The notes beneath the pieces were generated by a model, which had not been told where the DNA came from, did no database searches, and was given only the letters and a program-made list of their open reading frames with translations. A program made the translations under genes and the position numbers. 64,000 nt of DNA, taken from Kocuria carniphila. Lineage in GTDB: Bacteria > Actinomycetota > Actinomycetes > Actinomycetales > Micrococcaceae. Position 1 is the stretch's first letter; each line of letters opens with the position of its first letter. Shown here piece by piece: positions 15,780 through 23,923 of this stretch. The stretch is from assembly GCF_004136555.1 (NCBI RefSeq), contig NZ_NOIT01000002.1:62001-126000 (forward strand), read 5' to 3'.

Positions 15780-16700
15780 TCACGAAAGCACTACGGCAAT
15801 GATTGCCATGGTGACCATCGAGAACACCGTGGTGACCAGGACCGTGTCACGGCTCACAGTGGTTGCGCGTTTATACCGTACCGCCGCCACGTAGAGATTT
15901 TGAGCAGTGGGCAGGGATGCCATGATCACCGTGGCGTACAGGGCATGACCCTCGAGCCCCAGGAGGTGCCCCAAGAGCAGGGCGAGCGCGGGGTGGACGA
16001 ACAACTTTGCCGCGGAGGCAAGCAGAGTGTCCATGCGTTCGCGCTTGTCCGACAGGGGTCGTGAGCCCACCAGGGACATGCCGAAGGCCAGCAGCATGGC
16101 GGGGATGCTTGCGCCGGCGACCAGTTCAATGGGCTGCAGCACCAGATCGGGCAGGTGCCATTCGGTCGCACCGAACAGGATGCCCAGCAGGGACCCCACG
16201 ATCAGTGGATTGGTGAACGTGTTCTTAAGAATCGAGCCCGGGGTGGGTCTGGCGCCGTCGGTGAGGGTGTCCATGATCGTGAGGTACAGCGGTGAATTAA
16301 TGGCCAGCTGGAACAACATCACGGGGGCCACCTGGGACGCGTCCCCCAGGACGAACACGGCAATGGGGATGCCCAGGTTGGCGGCGTTGACCTGACCGGC
16401 GGCCTGGGATCCCATCACCACGGTGGCGGCATCACGTTTGAGCGCGAAGCGTGAGACGCCCGCGTACAGGCCCATGGTCAACCACGCGGAGAGCATGGCG
16501 ATCAGCAGGGGAGTGGACAGGATCTGCGCAATGTCCGCCTGCGAGATGGTGAGGAACAACAGCGGCGGGGAGGCCACGTAGAACGCGAGTTTGGACAGTA
16601 CTACCTGTCCGTGCGGGCCCAGAAAACCGGAGCGGCCCACCAGGAATCCCACACCGATGACGGCCCAAATGATGAAAAACCCGGAAAACACGCCGCTCAC
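15780..16700 (-). CDS. AEC (auxin efflux carrier) family transporter
   Basis: This 306-residue membrane protein has about ten helices in two inverted halves. Family marks are the N-terminal GVGFLVGRSGFLG and the central NAANLGIPIAVFVLGD, with a mid-protein break between helices 5 and 6 (DGARPTPGSILKN). AEC proteins carry small organic anions such as malate, malonate or citramalate outward or inward; the substrate cannot be read from the sequence. It is a single gene on the minus strand between the trehalose operon and panD. It ends about 128 bases before the lpqY-like start, so that gap is the promoter region of the ABC operon. Confidence 0.87.
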   Translation of the reverse strand: MSGVFSGFFIIWAVIGVGFLVGRSGFLGPHGQVVLSKLAFYVASPPLLFLTISQADIAQILSTPLLIAMLSAWLTMGLYAGVSRFALKRDAATVVMGSQAAGQVNAANLGIPIAVFVLGDASQVAPVMLFQLAINSPLYLTIMDTLTDGARPTPGSILKNTFTNPLIVGSLLGILFGATEWHLPDLVLQPIELVAGASIPAMLLAFGMSLVGSRPLSDKRERMDTLLASAAKLFVHPALALLLGHLLGLEGHALYATVIMASLPTAQNLYVAAVRYKRATTVSRDTVLVTTVFSMVTMAIIAVVLS

Positions 16701-16776
16701 GGGCGTGTTCTCTCGGGTAAGGGCCGTTCGTCGCGCACGACCCCGGGGTCCGGGGAACCGAGAAGCACCGTGGTGG

Positions 16777-17229
16777 CTACAGTGCCGCTACAGCGGCGTC
16801 TTCCTGGGCCCGCGCATGGTCCCGCGCCTGGGGCGGGCGAACCATGTCGCCGGTGACGGCGTCCGCCGGATCCGAACCCAGGGCCACGATCTTGTTGTTC
16901 TCGTTCACGTGCACCACGTGGGGGTTGTAGTTCTGGGCTTCCGCGGTGTCCATGAGTCCGTAGGAAATCAGGATCACCAGGTCACCGGGCTGCACCAGGT
17001 GGGCGGCGGCACCGTTGATCCCGATCACGCCGCTGCCGCGCTCGCCGGCGATCGTGTAGGTCTCGAGCCGGGCACCATTGTTGATGTCCACGATAGACAC
17101 CTGTTCGCCCGGAAGAATGTTGGCCGCATCCAGCAGGTCCTGGTCCACGGTCACGGATCCCACGTAGTGCAGGTCGGCCTGGGTGACGGTTGCTCGGTGG
17201 ATCTTTCCGGTGAACATGGTGCGCAACAT
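16777..17229 (-). CDS. panD: Aspartate 1-decarboxylase
   Basis: PanD turns L-aspartate into beta-alanine for pantothenate and coenzyme A. The 150-residue proenzyme starts [16 protein letters not shown] and has the self-cleavage site Gly24-Ser25 in [11 protein letters not shown]; the cleaved Ser becomes the pyruvoyl cofactor. Lys9, Tyr22 and the later [22 protein letters not shown] and ISYGLM segments are all as in the family. The tail after residue 128 ([23 protein letters not shown]) is longer than in E. coli and resembles the regulated, extended C-terminus of actinobacterial PanD. No other pantothenate gene is adjacent. Confidence 0.96.
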   Translation of the reverse strand: MLRTMFTGKIHRATVTQADLHYVGSVTVDQDLLDAANILPGEQVSIVDINNGARLETYTIAGERGSGVIGINGAAAHLVQPGDLVILISYGLMDTAEAQNYNPHVVHVNENNKIVALGSDPADAVTGDMVRPPQARDHARAQEDAAVAAL

Positions 17230-17306
17230 GGGTGCTCCTCGACGCGTGCAATGTCTAACACGAACCCCGGGTCCTCGAAGGTGTCCCGGGGCAGTGGCGC
17301 GATATG

Positions 17307-17380
17307 TGGAGCGGCTGACGGGAATCGAACCCGCGTATCAGGCTTGGGAAGCGTGCGCTCTACCATTGAGCTACAGCCGC
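17307..17380 (-). tRNA. tRNA-Gly (anticodon CCC)
   Basis: The minus strand folds as a cloverleaf of 74 bases with the CCA end encoded. The acceptor GCGGCTG pairs with CAGCCGC, the D stem is GCTC/GAGC, and the T arm is GCGGG-TTCGATT-CCCGT. The anticodon loop is TTCCCAA, giving anticodon CCC (glycine GGG codons). The anticodon stem CACGC/GCCTG has a C-C mismatch at position 29-41, which is unusual; the other four pairs are good. Confidence 0.95.
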
Positions 17381-17488
17381 GCGTTGCACCAATCAGACCA
17401 AGCGGCCCGATTGAACGCCACCGAGTCTACAACAACTTCAGCGGGGACTTTCTTCCCAGGTCCCCCGAACCACGAGGTAGGAGCGCCC

Positions 17489-17992
17489 ATGATCCGGCCA
17501 GCCGATCCGCGTGACCTGATCTCGCTCCCAGCTGTGGAAGTGGCCGCGGGCAAGATCTTCGAGGACGTCGGCATGCCTGAGATCGCACTCGACGTCCCGC
17601 CCAGTCTGACCTGGCTGGGTGGCTTCCAACGAGCGGGCCAGTTATGGGTCGCGACCGACGACGCGGGAGAACCGGCCGCGTATTGCGCCGTCGAGCTGAT
17701 CGGGGCCAATGCCCACATCGCGCAGGTTTCGGTTCACCCCAGGCTGGCAGGACGGCGCATTGGTGCGGCCCTCATCGACACCGTGGGTGATTGGGCCGAG
17801 ACCCAAGGCTTGGACGGACTGTCCCTGACCACGTTCCGAGACGTTCCGTGGAACGCGCCCTACTACGCGCGCCTGGGCTTCCGCGAACTGCCGGAGGGAG
17901 AGTGGTCCCCGGAGCTGCGTAGTGTGGTCGACCGTGAAACCGCGCAAGGACTGGATCCTGCCGCGCGGGTGGTCATGATGAAACCTCTGTGA
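17489..17992 (+). CDS. GNAT family N-acetyltransferase
   Basis: This 167-residue protein starts MIRPADPRDLISLPAVEVAAG and has the acetyl-CoA binding motif A: IAQVSVHPRLAGRRIGAALIDTV (about residues 76-98), with the pyrophosphate loop as R-L-A-G-R-R-I-G. The later part DVPWNAPYYARLGFRELPEGEW matches motif B, with a tyrosine as general acid candidate. GNAT enzymes move acetyl from acetyl-CoA to amines; the acceptor is unknown. The start at 17489 has GGTAGGAG upstream; a much longer open frame runs back over the tRNA gene and was rejected. The gene ends 27 bases before dcd, so the two may share a transcript. Confidence 0.88.
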   Translation: MIRPADPRDLISLPAVEVAAGKIFEDVGMPEIALDVPPSLTWLGGFQRAGQLWVATDDAGEPAAYCAVELIGANAHIAQVSVHPRLAGRRIGAALIDTVGDWAETQGLDGLSLTTFRDVPWNAPYYARLGFRELPEGEWSPELRSVVDRETAQGLDPAARVVMMKPL

Positions 17993-18019
17993 CCGGTACC
18001 GGTGCACTACCGTGTAATC

Positions 18020-18598
18020 GTGCTCATCTCCGATCGTGATATTCGCAGCCTCATGGATTCCGGCCGTGTGAAGCTGGAACCGTACGACCCCGCCATGATC
18101 CAGCCCGCCAGCGTGGACGTGCGCCTGGACCGGTGGTTCCGGTTGTTCGACAACCACAAGTACGCGCACATCGATCCCGCCCAGGAGCAACCCGAACTCA
18201 CGCGGTTGATCGAGGTCGACCCCGACGAACCATTCGTGCTGCATCCCGGCGAGTTCGTCCTGGGCGCCACCTACGAAAAGGTCACGCTCCCCGACGACGT
18301 CGCCGCGAGACTCGAGGGTAAATCCTCCCTGGGTAGGTTGGGCCTTCTCACGCACTCCACCGCGGGGTTCATCGACCCCGGATTCTCCGGCCACGTGACG
18401 CTGGAACTGTCCAACATGGCCACGCTCCCCATCAAGCTGTGGCCGGGTTCCAAGGTGGGGCAGTTGTGCTTCTTCCAGCTCTCGTCCGCCGCGGAGCACC
18501 CCTACGGTAGCGGCGCCTACGGGAACCGGTATCAGGGTCAGCGCGGCCCCACGGCCTCGCGCAGCCATGTGAACTTTCACCGATCGCCGGTCGAATAG
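18020..18598 (+). CDS. dcd: dCTP deaminase (dUMP-forming type)
   Basis: This 192-residue enzyme acts on dCTP to supply dUMP/dUTP for thymidylate. The start is set at the GTG giving [37 protein letters not shown], which matches the usual N-terminus and length (about 190); a GTG at 18002 would add six residues. The catalytic segment is [28 protein letters not shown], with the family Ser-Ser-Arg and Glu residues. Actinobacterial Dcd proteins are usually bifunctional (deaminase plus diphosphatase). The C-terminus carries the [11 protein letters not shown] segment that closes on nucleotide. It follows the GNAT gene closely on the same strand. Confidence 0.95.
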   Translation: MLISDRDIRSLMDSGRVKLEPYDPAMIQPASVDVRLDRWFRLFDNHKYAHIDPAQEQPELTRLIEVDPDEPFVLHPGEFVLGATYEKVTLPDDVAARLEGKSSLGRLGLLTHSTAGFIDPGFSGHVTLELSNMATLPIKLWPGSKVGQLCFFQLSSAAEHPYGSGAYGNRYQGQRGPTASRSHVNFHRSPVE

Positions 18599-18628
18599 GA
18601 CGTCCACGCCCCTGCCCGATGGAGTGGA

Positions 18629-18664
18629 ACGCCGTATATGCCGTGTAAGGCATCTGCGGCGTAC
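18629..18664. terminator. Weak hairpin between dcd and MFS gene
   Basis: AACGCCGTATATGCC can pair with GGCATCTGCGGCGT with two mismatches around GTGTAA. It lies between two convergent genes. No T run is seen, so the call is weak. Confidence 0.45.
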
Positions 18665-18672
18665 TGGTGTCA

Positions 18673-19995
18673 TCAGGCCTGAACGGTCGTGAAGCCCTTG
18701 GGTGGCTTGGGCGTGAACAGCAGCAGGAGCAACCCCACGCCCACCACACTCAGGATCCCCAGGATGCCCCAGATCTGGGCACCGAACGCGGTGACGAAAA
18801 TGCCGAACATCAGGGGTGCCAGGAAGCTGACGGCTCGACCCGTGGTTGCGTAGAGGCCGTACATCTCCCCGTCGCGACCGGACGGGGTCAGTCGTCCCAG
18901 GTAAGTTCGCGACGCCGCTTGAGCAGGTCCCACGAACAAGCACAGCGCCAGGCCGCACACCCAGAACGCGGTGGAGCCCTCCCAGAACAACAAGACGGAA
19001 CCCGCGACCATGATGCCGAGCAGCGACACGACGATCACGGCACGGGGGCCGGCGGCGTCGTCGAACTTGCCGCCCACGATCGCGCCGAGCGCTGCGGCGA
19101 TATTGGCGACCACCGCGAAAATGATGACCTCGGACATCGAAAAACCAAAGGTACCCGCCGCAAGAACGCCGCCGAACGTGAAGATACCGGCGAGCCCGTC
19201 GCGGAAGATGGCGGAGGAGAGCAAAAAGTAGACGGTGGCGGGGGAACGGCGCCAGACCCTGGCAATTGTGCGGAACAAATCTCTGTACGAGGCCAAGATG
19301 CCGCGGCGCGGGGCGGGTGAGGCGGCGTCGTCGTCGATCTCGAGTGGGCGGTAGGGCATGCTGCGAGCGCGCAGCATCAGGGGCAGTGAGAACACCAGAA
19401 CCCACACGGCGCTGAACAGGGCCACAGAACGGTAATTGAGGGCGTCCTCGGTGGCGATCCCCAGAAAACCGGGCTGGACGAAGCCGAAGAGCACGAACGC
19501 CAACGCCACGATGCCGCCCAAGTAGCCGGCACCCCAGCCCCAACCGGAAACCGCACCGATCTTCCGGGGGCCGGCCAGACCGGGGAGCATGGCGTTGTAA
19601 CTGACCTCGGCGAACTCGGCCACGATGCTGGCGATGGCGATCATTGCGACACCGAAGATCAGGAAGGACGGCTCGGGGCGGGCGAAGAACGCGAGGCCCG
19701 TGAAGAGCGCCAGCAACACCGTGTTGACACCCAAGAAGCGGGAACGGGAGCGAGGTGCGTCCGAGCGCTGCCCGATCAACGGGGCGGTCAGGGCGATGAA
19801 GAAGCCCGCGATGGCCATGCCCGCGCTCAGCACGGCAGACGTGTGCTCGGGTGAGCCGAAGGACGAACTTGTCAGGTACACGGTGAACACGAAGGTGAGC
19901 ATGATCGCGTGGAACGCTGAGGATCCCGTGTCCCACAAGCACCAGGCGAGGACCTGTGCGCGCGTTCCCACGGTCTCCCGGGCTTGAGTGGTCAT
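18673..19995 (-). CDS. MFS transporter of the UMF1/Atg22-like family
   Basis: This 440-residue membrane protein starts MTTQARETVGTRAQVLAWCLWDTGSSAFHAIMLTFVF. The segment CLWDTGSSAFHAI followed by a long-range MFS fold of 12 helices, with LIGQRSDAPRSRSRFLG as the loop between helices 2 and 3, is the pattern of the UMF1 (Atg22-like) group. The yeast relative releases amino acids from the vacuole; bacterial substrates are unknown. A GTG nine bases upstream is in frame, but the ATG at 19995 fits better after GGGTGGGGG. It is divergent from the Mrp operon with a 224-base gap. Confidence 0.87.
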   Translation of the reverse strand: MTTQARETVGTRAQVLAWCLWDTGSSAFHAIMLTFVFTVYLTSSSFGSPEHTSAVLSAGMAIAGFFIALTAPLIGQRSDAPRSRSRFLGVNTVLLALFTGLAFFARPEPSFLIFGVAMIAIASIVAEFAEVSYNAMLPGLAGPRKIGAVSGWGWGAGYLGGIVALAFVLFGFVQPGFLGIATEDALNYRSVALFSAVWVLVFSLPLMLRARSMPYRPLEIDDDAASPAPRRGILASYRDLFRTIARVWRRSPATVYFLLSSAIFRDGLAGIFTFGGVLAAGTFGFSMSEVIIFAVVANIAAALGAIVGGKFDDAAGPRAVIVVSLLGIMVAGSVLLFWEGSTAFWVCGLALCLFVGPAQAASRTYLGRLTPSGRDGEMYGLYATTGRAVSFLAPLMFGIFVTAFGAQIWGILGILSVVGVGLLLLLFTPKPPKGFTTVQA

Positions 19996-20219
19996 GGCCC
20001 CCACCCTAGGGCCCAGATGTGACCCGCGGGTAAAGAATTAACGGGGTGGCGCGCGAGCTTTTCGTTCCTCGGTTCACCCAGAGGAAAATGTGGACGTGTC
20101 ATTTATGCGCTTTGTTAGGATTGGCAGGAATCTTCCGGCCCGTCCGCCTGGGTAGAACCGTGCCTTTCGTGGGGGTCATGTCCATGCTGTTTGTGACCTC
20201 CAGAGAGGTTTAGGTTTCT

Positions 20220-23200
20220 ATGCTCGCTGTGCTGCTCCTCCACGGCCTTGCAGCCCTGTGTGCGCCAGCGATCCTCAAACGAACCGGACGATCCGGCTTC
20301 TACGCCGTGGCACTGGTGCCCCTTGGTTCGTTGATTTGGCTGTTCACTCAAACTCCCCGCGTCTACGGTGAATCCGGCGAGTGGTACAGCACCCTCGAGT
20401 GGATCCCGCAGCTGGGGATCACCCTGGCCTTCCGCATGGACGCGCTCGCCTACATGATGAGCCTGCTGATCCTGGGTGTGGGCGCACTCGTGTTGATTTA
20501 CTGTGCGCTGTACTTCAAGTCCGATGCGGACGGGATCGGGGCCTTCGCAGCGCAGCTCGTGGCGTTCGCCGGGGCCATGTTCGGTCTGGTCACCGCGGAC
20601 GACCTCCTGGTGCTCTTCGTCTTCTGGGAAATCACCTCGGTCCTGTCGTTCCTGCTGATCAGCTACTCGCGCACCAAGCTCGCCGCTCGTCGCGCCGCGT
20701 TGCAGGCGCTCGTGATCACCACCGCGGGTGGCCTGGCGATGCTCGTGGGCATGATCATGCTGGGCGAGGCCGCGGGGACCTACCGCGTCTCACAGATTGT
20801 CGACGCCGCCCCGGAACTGATGGCGACGTCCGCCACCCTCAACGCGGCCATTATCCTGATCCTGGCCGGCGCGATCTCCAAGTCCGCGCTGTTCCCCACA
20901 CACTTCTGGCTTCCCGCGGCCATGGCCGCACCCACGCCGGTCTCCGCATACCTGCACGCTGCGGCCATGGTCAAGGCCGGCATCTACCTGGTGGCACGCT
21001 TCGCTCCGGGGTTCGCCGCGACCGAGTGGTGGTTGCCGGTCACGGTTTCCCTGGGTCTGGCCACCATGATCTTCGGCGGCTGGGTGGCCCTGCGCCAGTT
21101 CGACCTCAAACTCATCCTCGCCTACGGCACCGTGAGTCAGTTGGGCTTCATCACCGCGGTCATCAGTTTTGGTTCCGCGGACACGGCCATGGCCGGCATG
21201 GGCATGGTCATGGCCCACGGTCTGTTCAAGGCCACCCTGTTCCTGTGCGTGGGCATCATCGACCACCAGGCCGGAACGCGAGACATCCGCAGGCTCTCGG
21301 GTGTGGGGCGCAGTGCTCCCAAGTTGTTCGTCGTTTCGCTCATCGGTGCCGCGTCCATGGCGGGTGTGCCACCGCTGTTCGGTTTCGTGACTAAGGAAGC
21401 CGTGCTCACCGCACTCGTGGACCACAGCGCGGAACCCCTGGTCATGATCATGCTCGTGGGCGTGGTCATCGGCTCCATCCTGACCTTCGCCTACAGCGCG
21501 CGCTTCATGTGGGGTGGCTTCGCCCGCAAGCCAGGACAATTCTCCGAACTGGACACCGCAGAGGATGGCCAGTCGGTCATCGGTGACTTCAAGCCGGTCC
21601 CGTGGGGTTTCATCCTGGCCCCGGCCGTTCTGGCAGTCCTCACCGTAGTGTTCGGTCTGTACCCCAAGCCCATGGAAGCCGGTATCAAGCCCTATCAGGA
21701 GGAGTTCTCCGACGCCGCCGAATCCGGGGTGCACTTGGTGCTGTGGCACGGATTCACCGTGGCCCTGGGCCTGTCCGCGCTGATCATCGCCTTGGGTGCG
21801 GTGCTGTACTTCGCTCGCCGCCCCGTGGGCCAGTTCCAGGACAGGCTGCCGGAGGTTCCCACCGGTGACTTCGTTTACCGAAAGATCGTCAACGCACTGG
21901 ACCTGGTGGCCGTGTGGGTCACCGGTCGCACACAGCGTGGTTCGCTGAAGTTCTACCTGTCGGTCATCCTGGTTACCGCGATCGTGGTGCCCCTGATCGC
22001 GCTGTTCTGGTACGAAACCCCGCCGTTGGCCGACACCCGCTACGCGGATTCCCCGGGCCAGTTGGTCACCGGCATTGCCATGATCGTGGCGGCACTGTTG
22101 GTGCTCACCGCGGGCAAGCGGTTCCTCGCGGTGCTGCTCGTTTCCGTGACCGGTTACGGCCTTGCGCTCATCTTCGCCCTGCAGGGTGCCCCGGACCTGG
22201 CGCTGACCCAGACGCTCGTGGAGACCATCATGCTGGTGGCCTTCGTGCTGGCGCTGCGTTCGCTGCCCGGTCCACTGTGGAACCGCCGACCCGCCGGTCG
22301 CAAGGCCTTCCGCGTGATCTTCGCCGTGGCGTTCGGGCTGTTCATGATGGCCCTTGCGGCCTTCTCGATCTCGTCCCGCTCCGCCGAGCGCATCTCGCTC
22401 GACCTGCCTCGCCTGGCTTACGAAGAGGGCGACGGCGCCAACGTGGTCAACGTGATCCTGGTCGACATCCGCGCGTGGGACACCTTCGGTGAGATCACCG
22501 TGCTGGTCGTGGCGGCCACCGGCATCGCCTCGTTGATCTTCGTGAAGAGCCGTGGCGACAGGTTGCGCAGCGAGCGGCACCAGCTGGACACGTCTGAACT
22601 CAAGATGATCCGCACGATGAACGCGGCCGCCCATTCGCAGAACGTCAACACCGAGCAGCTGGATCTGGCCCGTCGCTTCTCATCACGCCCGGATGCCGAC
22701 CCGTTCATCCTGGCCGGCCGGACGCTGGCACCCGAACGGCGCTCCATCATCTTCGAAGTGATCGCACGGTTGCTGTTCCACACCTTCATGATGGTCTCCA
22801 TCTACCTGCTGATCGCCGGGCACAATGACCCCGGTGGCGGCTTTGCCGGTGGCCTCATGGCCGCCCTGGCGCTCACGCTGCGCTATCTGGCCGGCGGCCG
22901 TTACGAACTGGAACGGGCCACCCCGGTCAATGCCGGTTGGATGCTCGGTGCGGGTCTGGCCATCGCCTCGCTCTACTCGATCGTGCCCGTGCTTTTCGGT
23001 GGCACCGTCATGCAGAGCTACACGTTCGAGTGGGACATGATCGTGTTCGGCCACGTGAAATTCGTGACCTCCGTGATCTTCGACATCGGTGTCTACCTGA
23101 TCGTGATCGGACTGGTCCTGGACATCCTGCGTTCGTTGGGCGGGCGCATCGACGAGCGTAAGGAACGTGAGGCCTTCGACGGCACCACCAAGAAGGGCGG

Positions 23201-23336
23201 TGGTTCTCGCATCCGCGTGACCCGCAGCGGTCCGTCCGTCTCCGCGCAGCGCGTGGGGGACTCCGCTTCCGCAACCACGTCCAACGGACCCGGAGCCTCG
23301 GCCACGGGTGGCAACCCCACGGAGGTGCAGGGATGA
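20220..23336 (+). CDS. mnhA: Na+/H+ antiporter subunit A fused to subunit B (Mrp/Mnh)
   Basis: This 1038-residue protein is the large subunit of the Mrp cation/proton antiporter complex. Residues 1-500 are the NuoL-like part, with FWEITSVLSFLLISY, the helix-5 lysine region PTHFWLPAAMAAPTPVSAYLHAA and SQLGFI. About 600-760 is the MbhD/MbhE-like part (GAPDLALTQTLVETIML). About 835-985 is an MnhB domain (HTFMMVSIYLLIAGHNDPGGGFAGGLMAALALTLRYLAGG), so subunit B is fused here and no separate mnhB exists. The tail is Ser/Gly/Ala-rich. The operon continues with C, D, E, F and G, each overlapping or nearly touching the next. Mrp exchanges cytoplasmic Na+ for H+ and supports salt and alkaline tolerance. 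Confidence 0.96.
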   Translation: MLAVLLLHGLAALCAPAILKRTGRSGFYAVALVPLGSLIWLFTQTPRVYGESGEWYSTLEWIPQLGITLAFRMDALAYMMSLLILGVGALVLIYCALYFKSDADGIGAFAAQLVAFAGAMFGLVTADDLLVLFVFWEITSVLSFLLISYSRTKLAARRAALQALVITTAGGLAMLVGMIMLGEAAGTYRVSQIVDAAPELMATSATLNAAIILILAGAISKSALFPTHFWLPAAMAAPTPVSAYLHAAAMVKAGIYLVARFAPGFAATEWWLPVTVSLGLATMIFGGWVALRQFDLKLILAYGTVSQLGFITAVISFGSADTAMAGMGMVMAHGLFKATLFLCVGIIDHQAGTRDIRRLSGVGRSAPKLFVVSLIGAASMAGVPPLFGFVTKEAVLTALVDHSAEPLVMIMLVGVVIGSILTFAYSARFMWGGFARKPGQFSELDTAEDGQSVIGDFKPVPWGFILAPAVLAVLTVVFGLYPKPMEAGIKPYQEEFSDAAESGVHLVLWHGFTVALGLSALIIALGAVLYFARRPVGQFQDRLPEVPTGDFVYRKIVNALDLVAVWVTGRTQRGSLKFYLSVILVTAIVVPLIALFWYETPPLADTRYADSPGQLVTGIAMIVAALLVLTAGKRFLAVLLVSVTGYGLALIFALQGAPDLALTQTLVETIMLVAFVLALRSLPGPLWNRRPAGRKAFRVIFAVAFGLFMMALAAFSISSRSAERISLDLPRLAYEEGDGANVVNVILVDIRAWDTFGEITVLVVAATGIASLIFVKSRGDRLRSERHQLDTSELKMIRTMNAAAHSQNVNTEQLDLARRFSSRPDADPFILAGRTLAPERRSIIFEVIARLLFHTFMMVSIYLLIAGHNDPGGGFAGGLMAALALTLRYLAGGRYELERATPVNAGWMLGAGLAIASLYSIVPVLFGGTVMQSYTFEWDMIVFGHVKFVTSVIFDIGVYLIVIGLVLDILRSLGGRIDERKEREAFDGTTKKGGGSRIRVTRSGPSVSAQRVGDSASATTSNGPGASATGGNPTEVQG

Positions 23337-23923
23337 CTGTCAACCTGACATTGCTCGTGGTCATGGGCGTGATGTACTCCGTGGGCGTGTACTTGCTCCT
23401 GGAACGCTCCATGACCCGCGTGTTGCTGGGCATCATGCTCTTGACCAACGCCACCAACCTACTGATCCTGCACGCGGGTGGCGCCCCCGGATTCGCTCCG
23501 CTCTACAACAAGGATCTTGACGGATCCGAGTACTCGGATCCCCTACCGCAGGCGTTGATCCTGACCGCGATCGTGATTTCGCTGGCCACCACGGCGTTCA
23601 TCCTGAGCATGATCTACCGCTCCTGGACCCTGGCCCGCCGCGACGAGATCCAGGACGACCTTGAAGACCGTCGCGTGGCACAGCAGTCCGCCTACGACGC
23701 CGAGGACGACGACGCCATGCCCCAGGACTCCTCCGAGTTCACCGACTCGGACACTCCGCCCGTACGGCCACGTCACAACGAAGAGGAAGCCACTGAGTCC
23801 CCCGGACATCACCGAGCACAGCACCTGGCTGCCCCTTCATCACCGGACTACGTCGAACACGCAGAGGGCCATCGCCATGAGGGTCACGGACCCGAGGACA
23901 CCGGAGAGGAGGGTCGATCATGA
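23333..23923 (+). CDS. mnhC: Na+/H+ antiporter subunit C (Mrp/Mnh)
   Basis: This 196-residue protein is NuoK-like. Three helices occupy about residues 1-105: LLVVMGVMYSVGVYLLLERSM, LLGIMLLTNATNLLILHAGG and PQALILTAIVISLATTAFILSMIY. The last includes the TAIVI segment typical of MnhC. About 85 extra residues follow, acidic and His-rich (DAEDDDAMPQDSSEF, later HHRAQHLAAPSSP and HAEGHRHEGHG), which most MnhC proteins (about 115-125 residues) lack. The start ATG overlaps the mnhA stop by 4 bases and the end overlaps mnhD. The His/Asp-rich tail could bind metal or sense ions, but that is conjecture. Confidence 0.94.
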   Translation: MTVNLTLLVVMGVMYSVGVYLLLERSMTRVLLGIMLLTNATNLLILHAGGAPGFAPLYNKDLDGSEYSDPLPQALILTAIVISLATTAFILSMIYRSWTLARRDEIQDDLEDRRVAQQSAYDAEDDDAMPQDSSEFTDSDTPPVRPRHNEEEATESPGHHRAQHLAAPSSPDYVEHAEGHRHEGHGPEDTGEEGRS

